The position numbers and the translations under genes were made by a program. The notes below the pieces were generated by a model, which saw nothing but the letters and a program-made list of their open reading frames with translations, was not told the origin of the DNA and did not search any database. A stretch of DNA of 64,000 nt, from contig CP136065.1 in the NCBI GenBank assembly GCA_032622095.1, forward strand, positions 246,759,474 to 246,823,473, written 5' to 3'. Origin of the DNA: Siphonodentalium dalli (taxonomy: Eukaryota > Mollusca > Scaphopoda > Gadilida > Siphonodentaliidae). Below are positions 22,362 through 34,170 of the stretch, piece by piece (position 1 is the stretch's first letter; every line of letters begins with the position of its first letter).

Positions 22362-22755
22362 GTAGTAATAGCCAATCTGGTTGATCTGGTGCTACACCTC
22401 AGATAAATTTCTGCATGGGTAGAATGCAAAACATGTCCTGGTTCCGGTACAGCAGGCTGTGTAGCATTTAATTTGTGACTAGTATTTAATTTATGACAAG
22501 GATGTAACTGTCAACAGCAGGAAGCCCTATTTGCAGGGCAACTAAACATTACAAAGAGTAGTAAGAATATTGGCTGGCTAAAGGCAGCATATAATCATGC
22601 CCATTACCATTTTAACCAGAATTTTATATTGGAACATCTATGAGAATATTGTAAGATCTCAACTGCATATTTCTCCATGAAAAAGTAGCAAAATAAACAC
22701 CTACCGGTACAGCTAAATGCACAGCAAATTGACAAACTGTGAAGCTGGTAACTGT
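22362..22755. other. Intron-like sequence, no gene
   Basis: Follows the putative donor at 22362. No motif seen. Its last five bases before the LTR (CCGGT, 22756-22760) are the target-site duplication of the LTR retrotransposon. Confidence 0.35.
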
Positions 22756-22760
22756 CCGGT

Positions 22761-22889
22761 TGTGATATCCTCATTGGGAATATTAATGGATTAAGTTGGA
22801 GCACATTTCTGATTAATATTTTATTCTCCAAACCGGAAGTAAGTGTCCTTTTTAATCAACAATGTACATAGCATTATTCGTACACGACA
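22761..22889 (-). repeat. 3' LTR of the gypsy element
   Basis: 129 bp; on the minus strand it begins TGTCGTGTACGAATAATGC and ends GGATATCACA. It pairs with 33570-33698. The differences are around 'ggaagtaagtg' versus 'ggaaataagtg' and 'tacatagc' versus 'tacagagc'. Confidence 0.95.
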
Positions 22890-23026
22890 TCCCTCCTTTA
22901 CTTAAGGATTGAAACCACTACAAATGAAGTATGAGTCCGAACATTTTTTTTACATAATAAAACTGAATCTACGAAATAATAATACATAATTAAATCACTG
23001 ATTTTCACTCGCACAAAAACCTTCAA

Positions 23027-25600
23027 TCATTTTCCTGACATACAGAACATAGTCATTTCTGAATCTTTCTGGCATTCTCTTGGTAACTGCCTAGACACAT
23101 CAATGTTGACCTGTGGGTCTTCATTTACTTTCTCAACATGAGTGTGCAAGTCAATGTTACCTGGTATTTGTATGTCATAGTCATCGTCTAAACCTGTACA
23201 CTCATAATCATTTATTACCACATTTCTGTCACTTTTCCCTTTGAAAAACTTCACAAGACCTATATTCCGTTGAATTACTTTATCCCCTCTCTTAAGCAGT
23301 AAAACTGACCCATTTCGTTCGATTACTTCGAAAGGGGTCGGTTCAAATTTTACACTTAATTTGTTACTCTTCTTTTGGGATAACAGAACATAATCACCAA
23401 CTTTAATCGGACTAATGAGTGCCTTTCTAGAAATGTCAGCATGCTGTTTACTTCTCTCCTTCATTTTCTCATCGCGCTCTCTGACTTTAATATCCGCCGC
23501 TGACATGTTATTTGCGGACATTTTACTTGTGAATTCTGGCACTTTATTCCTAATCTTGCGCTTGAATAATAATTCAGCAGGTGATGCACCTGTTGAGGCA
23601 TGTGGTGTGGACCGATATGCCAGAAGGAAATTATAGATATCCAACTTCCAGTCTTTACCTTCCGCATTGGCCGTACGAATAGCCTTGAGTAAAGTTTTGT
23701 TAAGTCTCTCAATTTCACCATTAGCTGCTGGCCAATACGGACTCACTTTTCGGTGTTGGATACCATTTGTCTTGCAAAAATTTGTGAATGTTAATGACGT
23801 AAATACAGAGCCATTATCACTCATTATACTTAGGGGATAACCATGAACAGAAAATAGTCTTGTCAACCAGTTGATAACAACATCGGAAGTGACAGATTTG
23901 GTAATGTATATCTCTGGCCATTGTGAATATAAATCTACCAATGCAATAATATAGTCCCCTGAAGGGAAAGGTCCACATACATCAATTGCCAACATTTCCC
24001 ATGGAGCATTTGGTAGTGGTGTAGATAGTATCGGCTCAGGAATTGGCTTTGAGCCAACCAGTTGGCATGCATGGCATTCCGAAATATATTGTTGAACCAT
24101 GTTGTCTATTCCAGGCCACCAGACCTTTTCGCGTAACAACTGTTTGCACCTTACAATACCTTGGTGACCAATATGAGCAAGTGCAATCACTTTGGATTGC
24201 AAACACATAGGCATGACAATTCTATTGCCTCGCAGGACAATGTCATGAACAACAGACAATTCATTTTGAACAGAGTAATATTTACAATTTTTGTTCCATT
24301 TACTTGTTTTGATGAAGTCTTTAACTTCCATGAGTGCAGAGTCACTATCAGTAGCCAACGCTATTTCTGGTATTGTCATTGATTTGGGAACAGCAGACTG
24401 TGCCACAAAACATATATATTCTTCTGCAATGTTTTTCCCTATACTTTCACATGAATGGCCCTTGTGCAACAGACGGGAGAGGCTATCCGCAATATTCTCA
24501 ATTCCTGGTCTAAATTTGACATGATAATTAAATGCTTGTAGGCGTAACGCCCATCGCTCAATGCGGCCACATGGCTTGCCTGTTTTGGAAAAAAGGACTT
24601 CAAGTGCTTTATGATCCGTAACGAGGTCAAAATCTATACCTATTAAGTATAAATAAAACCGTTCACACCCCCAGACTGCAGCTAATGCCTCTTTCTCAGT
24701 CTGGCTGTACCTAGTTTCAACATCAGACAGACTTCGACTCGCAAATGCTACAGGCTGGAAGGTACCACAGTTTTGTTTTTGTACCAATATGCTTGCCAAG
24801 CCACATGGTCCTGCATCTACAATCAATTCTGTTTTAGCCAATGGATCAAAATAGGCTAGTGTACTCTCATTGGATAATAAAGATTTTAATGTATTGAATG
24901 CTTGGTTTTCTTTCTCACCCCAATGCCAGGTAGTGCCTTGTTTTATGAGATTACGGAGGGGCTCACACACTGTTGCACAAGCAGGTATAAATTTTGAACA
25001 ATAATTTATTAGGCCCAGGAAACTTCTACATTCCGAAGCTGTGTGTGGCGGGCGGGCTTGTTTGATCGCTTTAACTTTACATTCATCTGGACTCACCCCA
25101 TGTTTTGATATTTTGTGTCCCATAAAAGTCAAACAGTCCAGACCAAATTCACATTTAAGTGGGTTTAGTGTTAGGCCAGCACTCGCTAGAGTACATAGGA
25201 CTTTCTCCAAATTTTTATCATGTTCTGATTGGCTACCTCCAAAAACGATAATATCGTCAGACAGGTTTTGAACCCCTTTACAACCTTGAAGAACCTGAGA
25301 AATTAAGTGCTGAAATATTTCAGATGCACTATTGACCCCGAAATTTAATCTTTTGTACCGAAAGAGTCCTTTTGGTGAGGCAAATGTAGTGATATAGCGG
25401 GACTCTTCTGCGAGTTCTGCTTGATGAAAAGCCCATTTGACATCCAGCTTCGAAATGACCTTGGCCCCATTCATGTTATACAACAATTCGTCCACAGTAG
25501 GCATGGGATGTCTCTCTCTTTCTATGGCTGTATTAGCCTGACGCATATCTACACATACCCGTACATCTTCACCACCTTTTTTTGGAATAACAACAAGAGG
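23027..25600 (-). pseudogene. pol: gypsy pol 3' part: reverse transcriptase, RNase H, integrase
   Basis: An open frame of about 860 codons. Counted from the first Met at 25636 (the first 12 residues belong to the insertion), the reverse transcriptase keeps LDVKWAF (Asp 65). Its catalytic box reads LSDDIIV (126-132) where YxDD is usual. RNase H has Asp 274 in LIVDAGPCGL, TDHKAL (Asp 341) and ADSLSR (Asp 384). Integrase has the H488/H491/C521/C524 zinc finger, then Asp 552 (IDVCGP), Asp 607 (SDNGS) and Glu 643 (NGEIERLN). There is no chromodomain at the C-terminus. The first reverse-transcriptase residues (to GPTPWVSP) are 6 kb away at 31774, so the gene is interrupted and cannot give a full polyprotein, although this part itself has no stops. 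Confidence 0.93.
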
Positions 25601-25601
25601 A

Positions 25602-26160
25602 TCGCAGTTTAAACGGAAGTTGCAAAACCCGCCCAAATTTGTGCTATTATTTCATAATAAACTGAATAAATACTAATTATTTCTAAGTTTTAATACATTT
25701 TATCAGATTTATTGACTAATTTCTGCATTTAGAAGCAGAATCTTAGATTTAAATGTCAGAAAATCTGAAATCATCCCGCGATGACAACTCGATGTTTTTT
25801 TTCTGAGGTGATCATTTCTCCGATATGATATCGTACTCGGTGAATTTTAGACGCACCCAAAAACCAGCCCCACGGTATTGACAAAAACATTTACCACTAT
25901 AAATGCCCACGAAATCTCACAGCGATTCCTCCTATATATAGCCAATGGGACAACAGCGACCACTCAATTAAGTTAACGCCCCACACACATTTGTATTATT
26001 GCTCGGTGCTCCTGTTTATGTATATGCGGCATAAATGGGTCATGGTCCAGGTCCACTATATGTATGCTCTAGCTATACAGGTTCTAGCATACCCTAATTT
26101 TCGCACCTGATATTTCTCTGAGCCCAATGTCTTTACCAATATTGATACCACATAAAATTA
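25602..26160. other. No gene recognised
   Basis: The left part of the insertion, AT-rich. No motif beyond a T run at 25796-25803. Confidence 0.3.
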
Positions 26161-26162
26161 TG

Positions 26163-26849
26163 TATAACAAGAGATGGACTGTCGTCCAGCATACCACCTT
26201 GTGTGGGCATATCTATAACTTATGAGGGCTATACTCAGACAGATGGACCCAAACACCAGCATTTTCATATAAACAAAGATGAGTAACTATAGAACAATAA
26301 AAACAAAACAAACATTTGAATGTGCCATTAAATGTCCTCATAGTGGTGAATATCCATACAAAATTTCATTGAGATCCGAGCATTACTGTTCCAAGTTATG
26401 ACCTGAACAGACATCGGATGGACCAAACAACCAACATTTCCAGATAAACAAAGATGAATAACTCTAGAATGCAAAAGCAGAACAGAACAATGGAACCATC
26501 TGTTGAATGTCCACATAGCAGTGAACATCTATACCAAATTTCATTGAGATCCCAGCACAACTGTTGAAGTTACGACATGAACAGACACCAGACGGACCAA
26601 AAAGCCAACATTTCCAGATAAACAAAGATGAATAACTCCAGAATGGAAAATCCGAACAAAACGATGGAACCCTCTTTTTAATGTCCTCATAGTAGTGAAT
26701 ATCCATTCCAAATTACATTGAGATCCGAGCACTACTGTTCAAGTTATGTTATGAACAGACCTCGGACGTACGTACGGACGCACGGACGGACAGACAGGTG
26801 CAAAACAGTATACCCCTCTTTTAAAAAAAGGGGGGTATAACTATTAGCT
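26163..26849. mobile_element. 174-bp-unit tandem element, 3-unit copy
   Basis: It starts 'acaagagatggactgtcgtcc' and ends 'caggtgcaaaacagtatacccc' plus a short A/G hairpin 'aaaaaaaggggggtata'. Between are three ~173-bp units, each with 'aaacaaagatgaataact' (26274, 26446, 26620), 'gtcctcatagtagtgaa' and 'caaatttcattgagatcc'. The same element with six units is at 51887-53096. The final stretch of 'cggacggacgga' is a short microsatellite. Confidence 0.75.
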
Positions 26850-28300
26850 ACATTTAGCATTGGCGGGACATTGAATTATTGTTAATAGCATCGTATGCTG
26901 TTATTTATTTGTGTGCGGTTTATATTCCATAAACCGGCGTAGACATGAATCGTTCTGGTCGAAGAGAAAAAAAACAAATATATGAACGCCATTCTTTCGC
27001 AGAACGCCAAAAATAAAACTGGCTATAAATGGTAGCTATATTATCTATATGTAGTGGACCATGACCATTCAGCCTGAAAACTGCACAAAGCTGGCATGGC
27101 TCATTTTTTTTTACATTAAAATATGCTGAATAGTTTGGGCTATACTTTCCCCATTTTCAATTAAAACCCCATTTTGCAAGTTTGTCACAGTTAAAACGTT
27201 TTACATTACAACTGCCAGTATTTAGTTCTTGGAAATAAGTAGTGTATGTTTCCTGACTCATGGACGATGTGAATTTACAACACTGTGAATAATATAGCAT
27301 CATAAAAGCGTTTTTTCTCAGACTAAAAACGTATCTGTGTTTGCCATATGTCTATCCTCTCGGTGTTTGGCTATTCAATATGCCTACCACAAAATATTGA
27401 CGGGACAGTATGTCAAATAGCTTTTTTTAACTGAAAAATGCATTATTTGAGTTCGCAGTCATGTTTGTCTTGTCACTGAGATACTATACCACATGTATCC
27501 ACGAAAATAACTTACAAATCGACATGCTGAGCAAATTTGGGAGTCTGTTTACTTTGAAAGTTTTAAAAAGTCGACAAAATCCGAGATATTTTGTCTTCAA
27601 ACAACGTATTCTACAATGCCAAATTGTTACCAAGAAGTTCAACTTATAAATCAGACATTACTGCATCTGACGTGATAAAAAAATCTGACCTTTTACAGCG
27701 TATTTGATCAATTATAATCTAAAACATACCTTGGTTGCGAAACCCGCCACGCAATATCACCACAGCAATAAGCCTACCCACAGCCACCAGCCTATAGGGT
27801 TATCGGGCGTGGTGTCTCACTTTAATTCTCTGATATATGTATCCTGCTTCTAACATACAATTAATTTGTCACCATCATGCAGCAAGTTTTAAGACGACCG
27901 ACATTGCTCCCTTGTGACAATCATTTACATATATGTCCCATGCACACACCAACATCTCCATTCAATATATCGATACTGGATTTTATTATGAAATATTATA
28001 GAAGAGAGCCATATATTTATTTGCAATAATTGATATGCATATAAAAATGTAGTATACTTCAATTCAGTTCCGTTTCTATCTGGGATCATATACAACACAA
28101 AACTAAATGGTTCTGGTTTCTCTGGTTTCTGAACCTACATGCCACCCAGTTCCCCCCCCCCTCTCCTCTGGACAAGCCTAAGACCAATGGATTTCTCAGC
28201 TTTCTGACTATCCATGCCACCTCCATCACTGTAATACGTATGACACCGTGGACCCATGGGTTTCTCTGCTTTCTGACTATTCTTGCCACCACACGGGCGT
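26850..28300. other. No gene recognised
   Basis: No protein motif. Three imperfect ~70-bp direct repeats, each with 'tttct(g/c)(a/t)gctttctgactat...gccacc', lie at ~28110-28290. A C-rich tract is at 28153-28161. Confidence 0.35.
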
Positions 28301-28314
28301 TATATGCTGTTATT

Positions 28315-30078
28315 TATGGCAAGCCGTTTTCACATTTTTGATTGATTTGAACTTAAGTCCAATGATTTGGACTTAAGTCCAATTATTTGGACTTAAGTCC
28401 AATGAATTGGACTTAAGTCCAATGAATTGGACTTAAGTCCAAATAATTGGACTTAAGTCCAAATGAATTGGACTTAAGTCCAATTAGCGAATTGATTTGG
28501 ACTTAAGTCCAATTCATTTGGACTTAAGTCCAATTCATCTGGTTTGAAACGATAGTCCCCTTCTTTGTAATGGTATATTCCTGCAAGTTTTGATTGACAG
28601 TCAAACTCCGTACTAACCAGGGCATTCCTGACTCCAAGCATACACAAGACGGCTGTCAATCAAGACTAACTCCGTACCAAACTGCAAGACAGAGTTCAGT
28701 CCCCTATGCTACGCGGGACTTACAAATCATAGCATGAGCGTACAGCTTGACTCCGTACGTCCCCTTTGCCACGTGGCTTGTTTTCGGCATGCCGAGATTG
28801 AAAATGTTTCGAATCCGAATTGGATCTTAATAAATGCTAAATGCATGCATGAATGAAAATTAATTCACGACTTGATTCAATTGTTATTTGACAGCATGTA
28901 GTGTAGGCTACACGCAGTTTCGTTTATTGCATTTACTAAGTGTCTTATTTGTATAATTTGCTCGGTTTTCAAACTCAATGTAATAAGGGTGTACTCGAAA
29001 GTCGATTTATGCCAAAACAATAGATTAGAGTGACTCCCCTTCTATTGCTATTGTAATGACTGCGTGAAGCACAGCCTCAGTTAACTTTGTCAATCTATTC
29101 TACAGAGACTTCTTTGCATCAATTGGCTTGATCAGAAGGAAATTGCAAAAATAATTTACATTATATATTTCTCAGACTCAGTGTTAACATACGCTTTAGC
29201 CCACTATTTCTATAAATTTGGTCAAATATAAAAACAAATTAGCAGTCATAATTCCATTAGTGCATGCAGCCTCGATCGAGTGTGGACCCTGTACATAAGT
29301 TGTAACTTTTTTATCAGGTTAAAATTATAAAGAGCAAGGGGTGGTATTTTATCTACCTGGTCGGACTCTGGTAACATTATTATCGGTATACGGACATTTC
29401 CCCACCCGGACAATTACCCACCGGACATTTACCCACCATACTAATAAAATGCAGACATCAAAGAATGCTTTGACTGATCAGTGAAGCCTGGTCAGTGAGG
29501 CCACCTCAAGCGATGTCAACTCAGTCGATGTAATGTTTTGACAGACAGACATCATCATATGTTAAAAATCGTTCCGAACTTCTTACAACACGGGCTATTG
29601 TTGATATGATCTCGTCCACATCGAGCTGATTCATTATATATGTTGAAAAAGGTAACAATTAACAAGATCATCAAGAATTAGACCCACATGTAAACGGCCA
29701 TTTTCCCACAACTCCGCCCTATGAGCAAAACCAGACCTGCTTAATATCTGATGGGGGTGTTTCTTTTACAGATGAATTGGACTTAAGTCCAAATGAATTG
29801 TACTTAAGTCCAAATACCACATAATTGTGAATTCGGCAAGGAATTGGACTTAAGTCCAAATAGATGAAAATATCGGTATTTGGACTTAAGTGTAATTCAT
29901 TTGGACTTAAGTACAATTCCTCGCCGAATTCACAATTATGTGGTATTTGGACTTAAGTCCAATTCGCTATTTGGACTTAAGTCCAATTATTTGGACTTAA
30001 GTCCAATTATTTGGACTTAAGTCCAAATAATTGGACTTAAGTCCAAATCAATCGAAAATGTGAAAACGGCTTGCCATA
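28315..30078. mobile_element. 1.76-kb DNA element with CTTAAG-palindrome arrays as subterminal repeats
   Basis: Terminal inverted repeats TATGGCAAGCCGTTTTCACA...(28315) and their complement ending 30078 are flanked by a 6-bp duplication GTTATT (28309-28314 and 30079-30084). Just inside each end is an array of the 16-bp palindrome TTGGACTTAAGTCCAA: about eight to nine copies at ~28346-28535, and about nine or ten including variants at ~29770-30050. The right array also holds a ~60-bp inverted repeat around 29870-29890 ('ataccacataattgtgaattc'). The middle has no open transposase. A 6-bp duplication occurs in IS3EU-type elements among others, so the superfamily is not settled. Confidence 0.8.
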
Positions 30079-30084
30079 GTTATT

Positions 30085-31620
30085 ACCATATCCAACAGTG
30101 GTCCTGTAAAGATATAGAGGGAAATACTAAACACACTTGCTCACTTGAAAGTACCCGATCGACCCCAATGCTGGCCAACATACCTTTCAATTTTTAAAGA
30201 TATCTGATGACCTATAATACTAATATATGGCCGAGTTATATATCTACTGGGACAGACGGGCGGGAGGACCGATGTGGCATGTCAATAGAAACAATTGTTT
30301 TTGCCAATAGTTTATTCGTGCAATTCAAAATAGCTCTTGCTAAACGCTCTTCGCGTTTCATCATGCATATATTAAATTTTAACATGCATTTTTTTTAACA
30401 AAAGAGACTGTTGCCCTAATATCCAATCCATGAATAGGCCTATGCATGTAACGGTTATATAAATAGAATACATTGCAACAATTTAAACAGACATGACTCA
30501 TTAGAACTTTGTTGACGTGATTTGGAAGGAGGTGACATATGTTGATCCATGAAAAATCCTGTTAATGTCAGAACTAGGTTCAATCTACATTGAATTTTCG
30601 CACATATGTGCCCTTTATGTATACATGTACCATGTGAGGACTAGATCGTAACAAGGAAGTTGAAGATACTCTTCATTGATCAATGCCGAAGAAAGTTCTG
30701 GACCCAAACGTTCTCAATTATATCACTAATATTAATCTTGCTGTGGCATAAAGAGGCCGAATATAACGTTAATGTTAAGCATATGTGTAGACCTAATTGG
30801 TTGATCCCTCCATAACTGGGCTGCGATGTAACAAAATAGAACATAATTTGGACCTGCAATTGACATTCAAGTACATTTGAGACATTACATACCGGACCAT
30901 GTAAGTATGTACCAGACAATAGATAATAATTAATAAACACGATTGCCGACGTCGGGTTGCCGACTGCGCTGACAATAGACCAACATTAAATAAATGTTGG
31001 CGTGTTAACATACTAAAAGTCTAAAACGTAACAATCTGTTTGATACAATGAGAAACTCTATATAATAGAGACAAATGTGGTTATATATATTAAGCTGTTT
31101 TATTTAGGGGTAGGCTACCAATCAAGCCCGGAACTTCGGATGATTTCCATGAGTGTGCAATATATTTCGGAAAAGTATTAAACTTACCTTTATTATTCCG
31201 CCCTGGAAATGTATCCATGCACGCATGGTCCTCTGCGTAATCATTAACACCGATTGTGATTAATTTTCCACATCATAGAAGAAATAATAATGTTAGGCTC
31301 CAATCAGCAACGAATTTAAAGTCGAAAATAATGTGACCGAAGCTTTCAAATTGACGCAGCAGACGAGACGTACCGTACAACGACGTCATATTAGCGACAA
31401 TGACGTTTTCGGTTGGCAACCGACGTTTTACCGACCAATGTGTGAAAACAACAACAATCTCTTCAAAACTACTATAAAAGCATGGAACGTGCAATAAACC
31501 TTCAAGGGTGGAATTTATGTAGCAAAGATTAATAAATGTACGTGATATATAAATATTCCGCGATTTATTTATCACTGGTCAGTTTCCCGTCGGCAGCCGA
31601 CCATATGTCGACCTCCAGTT
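30085..31620. other. No gene recognised
   Basis: AT-rich sequence with no recognised motif or repeat. A good-looking minus-strand donor (AAAG|GTAAGT near 31192-31200) lacks a convincing exon. Confidence 0.35.
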
Positions 31621-31675
31621 CTGGCGAGATCTAGTGAACGTCGGGTGCCGACCTGTTGCCGACCATCTCTATTTC

Positions 31676-31768
31676 ACAACGACGTCGGGCCGACGTCGCC
31701 CCGACTGACATACCGACGGTTGGGCCGACGTCTGGAACCCGACGTCGGGCCGACGTCGTTGTGCTGTC
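31676..31768. repeat. CG-rich palindromic repeat end
   Basis: The palindrome-rich block 'cacaacgacgtcgggccgacgtcg' occurs at both ends in opposite orientation, making a ~93-bp fold-back. ACGTCG boxes occur six to seven times. It ends at the gypsy junction with 'gtgctgtctgg'. It is probably one end of the element that broke pol. Confidence 0.6.
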
Positions 31769-31771
31769 TGG

Positions 31772-33276
31772 GGAGACACCCAAGGTGTGGGACCACTTAT
31801 CGGTTCAATAATATCAAAATCAAGAAGCTCCTCTAGCTTCTTGTCTAATTTCTGACGCATTGCAAATGGTATCCTCCGTGGAGGTTGAGCTACTGGCTTT
31901 ACCAATTTGTTAATGTGTAATTTTAGTAAAAAATTCTTCAATTTACCCACACCTTTGAAAAGGTTGGGGTGTTTTTCAATAATACTAGACTTGGTATCAA
32001 CACTACTTACTGTGTTGATCTGAAGAATCCCCATTTTAGTAGCAGTTTGTTGCCCTAAAAGGGGTGTATGCTCTCCTTCCATTACAAGGAATGATTCAAT
32101 ACTATGTGTATTTCCAATCTCAAGCTTACATGTTATCAGCCCTTTTATAGGCAAAGGCACCATTGAACCGTATGGATATACCTTAGATGTGTACTTTTCC
32201 ATGACAAGGTGTTTTGGCATTGCGTCAAAAATCGACATGGGTATAACATTTACACTTGCACCAGAATCAATCAAGAAATTAACATTTGTATGAGTATTGA
32301 GACGTGCATGAACATAAGACATCTTATTTTTCATTGGTAAATTGAAAACACAATCATCTGAAATATAAGCATTAACATTGTTATCAACATTGGGTGTTAA
32401 TTCATCAACATTATGTGGATACACTTCTTCAGCTCCAATGTTATATGTATATTGTTGCGAACGTTCTTTTGGAATCTGTTGTTGTTGATACTGGGCTCCC
32501 CGATCACGATTTCTTGGCATCCAGTTACGTGGCTCATATTGTCTGTTTTGAGTGTTGTCTGGTTTTCGATACCGTGAATTCTGGAATCTTGGCTCAGTGT
32601 CATATTCTTGGTTTAACTTAGAGCGACACATATGTGTCAAGTGACTATTCTGCACGAAACATCGCTGGCATGTTGTGCCTCGAACTGATCTACAATATTT
32701 TGGTAAGTGCGGACCCTTTCCACACCGTCCACACAGTTCATGATTCTCATACTGCTTCGCACGATCCATATTTGAATACCGATTCCCTTCATGTAGCGGC
32801 TGCTGTGAAAATCGCGATTTCTGGTTTTGCGCACCCACTTGATAGGTCGTTTCAGATATCATGGTTGCTTTTAATTGCTGTTCAATCGAGGCTGCCTGAG
32901 TTTCCGATTGTTCATATATACGCGCGATGTCAATTAACTTTTGAAGGTCTAATGTTGCTTCCTGTAATAGACGTCTTCGTAATTTTGTGTTCGTGCATTT
33001 ATCAATCACTTGGTCTCGAACCATTTCATCTGAATTGGTGTAATCGCAGGTTTTTACCAACTGCCTCAGTCGTGAAATGAAGTGTTCGAGAGGTTCATCA
33101 ACTGTTTGTTGGCATCGTATGAAATTGGAACGCTCAAACATGATATTTCGTTTTTGAACAAATTTTCCAGTTAAAGCCTTTTTTGTGTACTCATAATCAT
33201 TCGTACCATCAGCCGCAGGGTTATCAGGCAAATCTTCGGCAATGTCCATGAGATTTGTACCACCTTTTAACAGCAT
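31772..33276 (-). pseudogene. gag-pol: gypsy gag C-terminal part, protease and start of reverse transcriptase
   Basis: From Met at 33276 the frame has a gag capsid-like helical region. Two zinc knuckles follow (C182-C185-H190-C195 and C203-C206-H212-C217), then a basic, Gln/Arg-rich linker. The aspartic protease comes next, with FLIDSGASVNVIP (catalytic Asp 337) and LLGQQTATKM. Last is the reverse-transcriptase entry RRIPFAMRQKLDKKLEELL...GPTPWVSP (to about residue 502). Beyond that the frame enters the inserted DNA and stops at 31669. Gag, protease and pol are in one frame with no shift. The true gag start lies upstream (33483), cut off by an in-frame stop in a TA repeat. Confidence 0.9.
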
Positions 33277-33279
33277 TTA

Positions 33280-33483
33280 TATATATATATACATGTATAT
33301 ATATATATATAAACTGCGTTTCTGAGCATCATTTTTTATATCATACGCTGTAGTAAAGCATTCGAAGCGCTTCAGCCACTTTTCCCATCGGGCACCAGCA
33401 TCAGGTTCGAGTGGGTTGAACACCGCAATTTCATGTCCGACATTCAGAATATTCATAGCCATTTTATTTTCATTAATTGTCAC
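33280..33483 (-). pseudogene. gag: gypsy gag N-terminal fragment broken by a (TA)n microsatellite
   Basis: It starts MTINENKMAMNILNVGHEIA and reads the common gag motif GARWEKWLKRFECF...DDAQKR-like (NDAQKRS), then runs into 'tatatatatacatgtatata' (33279-33311). There it gives Tyr-Ile repeats and a stop directly before MLLKGG. Both pieces are in the same frame, so a microsatellite of about 30 bases inserted or expanded inside gag and added a stop. Confidence 0.85.
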
Positions 33484-33569
33484 TTTTGTAGCACACCTTT
33501 GTGGCTAAAAGTTCAATATATTGTGCGCATTGTATAATATTCTTTGATATACTTCTCCTCCTCGCCAGA

Positions 33570-33698
33570 TGTGATATCCTCATTGGGAATATTAATGGAT
33601 TAAGTTGGAGCACATTTCTGATTAATATTTTATTCTCCAAACCGGAAATAAGTGTCCTTTTTAATCAACAATGTACAGAGCATTATTCGTACACGACA
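33570..33698 (-). repeat. 5' LTR of the gypsy element
   Basis: Partner of 22761-22889. Starts TG and ends CA on the minus strand; promoter elements were not assigned. The first internal bases on the minus strand, TCTGGCGAGGAGGAG, contain TGG at the usual place for a tRNA primer-binding site; the tRNA is not identified. Confidence 0.95.
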
Positions 33699-33838
33699 CC
33701 GGTACGATCATACTGAGTCGCCACAACAAGGTTCGACATTTAAAGCAGCCATTCTGGAATCAAGGGTTTCTGGCTCTGCTGGATTACATGTAGTTTTAGA
33801 TATGGCAGCTTTATTCCAAGCCACTCCTCCTCAGCCGT

Positions 33839-34170
33839 CTGTAGGACCTTTCTCAAGCTGTTCTGGCTTTGTCGGATTTGTTCACAACAAGGCAGTTACA
33901 TCCCAAACCTCTTAATTTAAAAGATCAGCAGTCTGCAGGGGCTGTCTCGAGCTATTCTGGTTAGGCCGGATTAGTTGGAGATAAGGCATATCCATTTCAA
34001 ACCTCTATATCAAAAGATCAGCAGTTTGTAGGGCCTGTCTCGAGCTATTCTGGCTATATGTCGGAGTAGTTGGAGATAAGGCAGTTCCATTTCAAACCTC
34101 TACTTCAAAAGATCAGTTGGATGTCCTACCTCAAGCTGTTCTGGCCCTGCTGGATTAGTTGGAGATGAGT
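33839..34170 (+). pseudogene. Decayed coding repeats (four units of ~93 bp)
   Basis: Four related units start near 33839, 33934, 34026 and 34119 (spacing 92-95, close to 31 codons). Translated with frame changes they give variants of 'VGPVSSYSG...GLVGDKAVPFQTS'. Stops and a frame change interrupt them. The period near a whole number of codons and the preserved amino-acid pattern suggest a former protein repeat just upstream of the KptA-type gene. Confidence 0.4.

Larger units (their letters stand above)
25602..31771. mobile_element. 6.17-kb composite insertion inside gypsy pol
   Basis: Removing these bases rejoins the reverse transcriptase in frame (...GPTPWVSP to LVVIPKK...), so the edges are known to within a few bases. 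GGA occurs at both edges (25599-25601 and 31772-31774), a possible 3-bp duplication. The ends, TCGCAGTTTAAACGG on the left and GTTGTGCTGTCTGG on the right, are not inverted repeats of each other. Inside are a 174-bp-unit element (26163-26849), a 1764-bp element with CTTAAG palindromes (28315-30078) and a CG-rich palindromic end (31676-31768). No transposase gene is evident. It may be several insertions in succession. Confidence 0.7.
22761..33698 (-). mobile_element. Ty3/gypsy LTR retrotransposon, split by a 6.17-kb insertion
   Basis: Two 129-bp LTRs (22761-22889 and 33570-33698) differ at only about two positions by eye and start TG / end CA. The element is flanked by the 5-bp duplication CCGGT (22756-22760 and 33699-33703). 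Reading on the minus strand, a TGG-containing candidate primer-binding site sits two bases inside the 5' LTR, and a purine tract AAAGGAGGGA abuts the 3' LTR. The order gag - protease - reverse transcriptase - RNase H - integrase is that of Ty3/gypsy. Without the insertion (25602-31771) the element would be about 4.8 kb, normal for the group. The near-identical LTRs argue for a recent insertion, yet the internal region is already disrupted. Confidence 0.92.

Noticed and set aside
28346-28535. CRISPR-like regular repeats
   Set aside because: The CTTAAG palindromes are separated by only 2-5 bases without unique spacers, in a eukaryotic transposon end. No CRISPR array is present in the window.
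31185-31290. Possible minus-strand exon ending AAAG|GTAAGT
   Set aside because: The donor is good, but the open stretch is under 30 codons and no acceptor with AG precedes it in frame. A similar phrase at ~38655-38675 suggests a repeat.
25602-31771. Reading the whole insertion as one Helitron (5' TC, 3' hairpin plus CTGG)
   Set aside because: The ends superficially fit, but the next base is G and not T, GGA is duplicated at the edges (Helitrons make no duplication), and no Rep/helicase gene is present.
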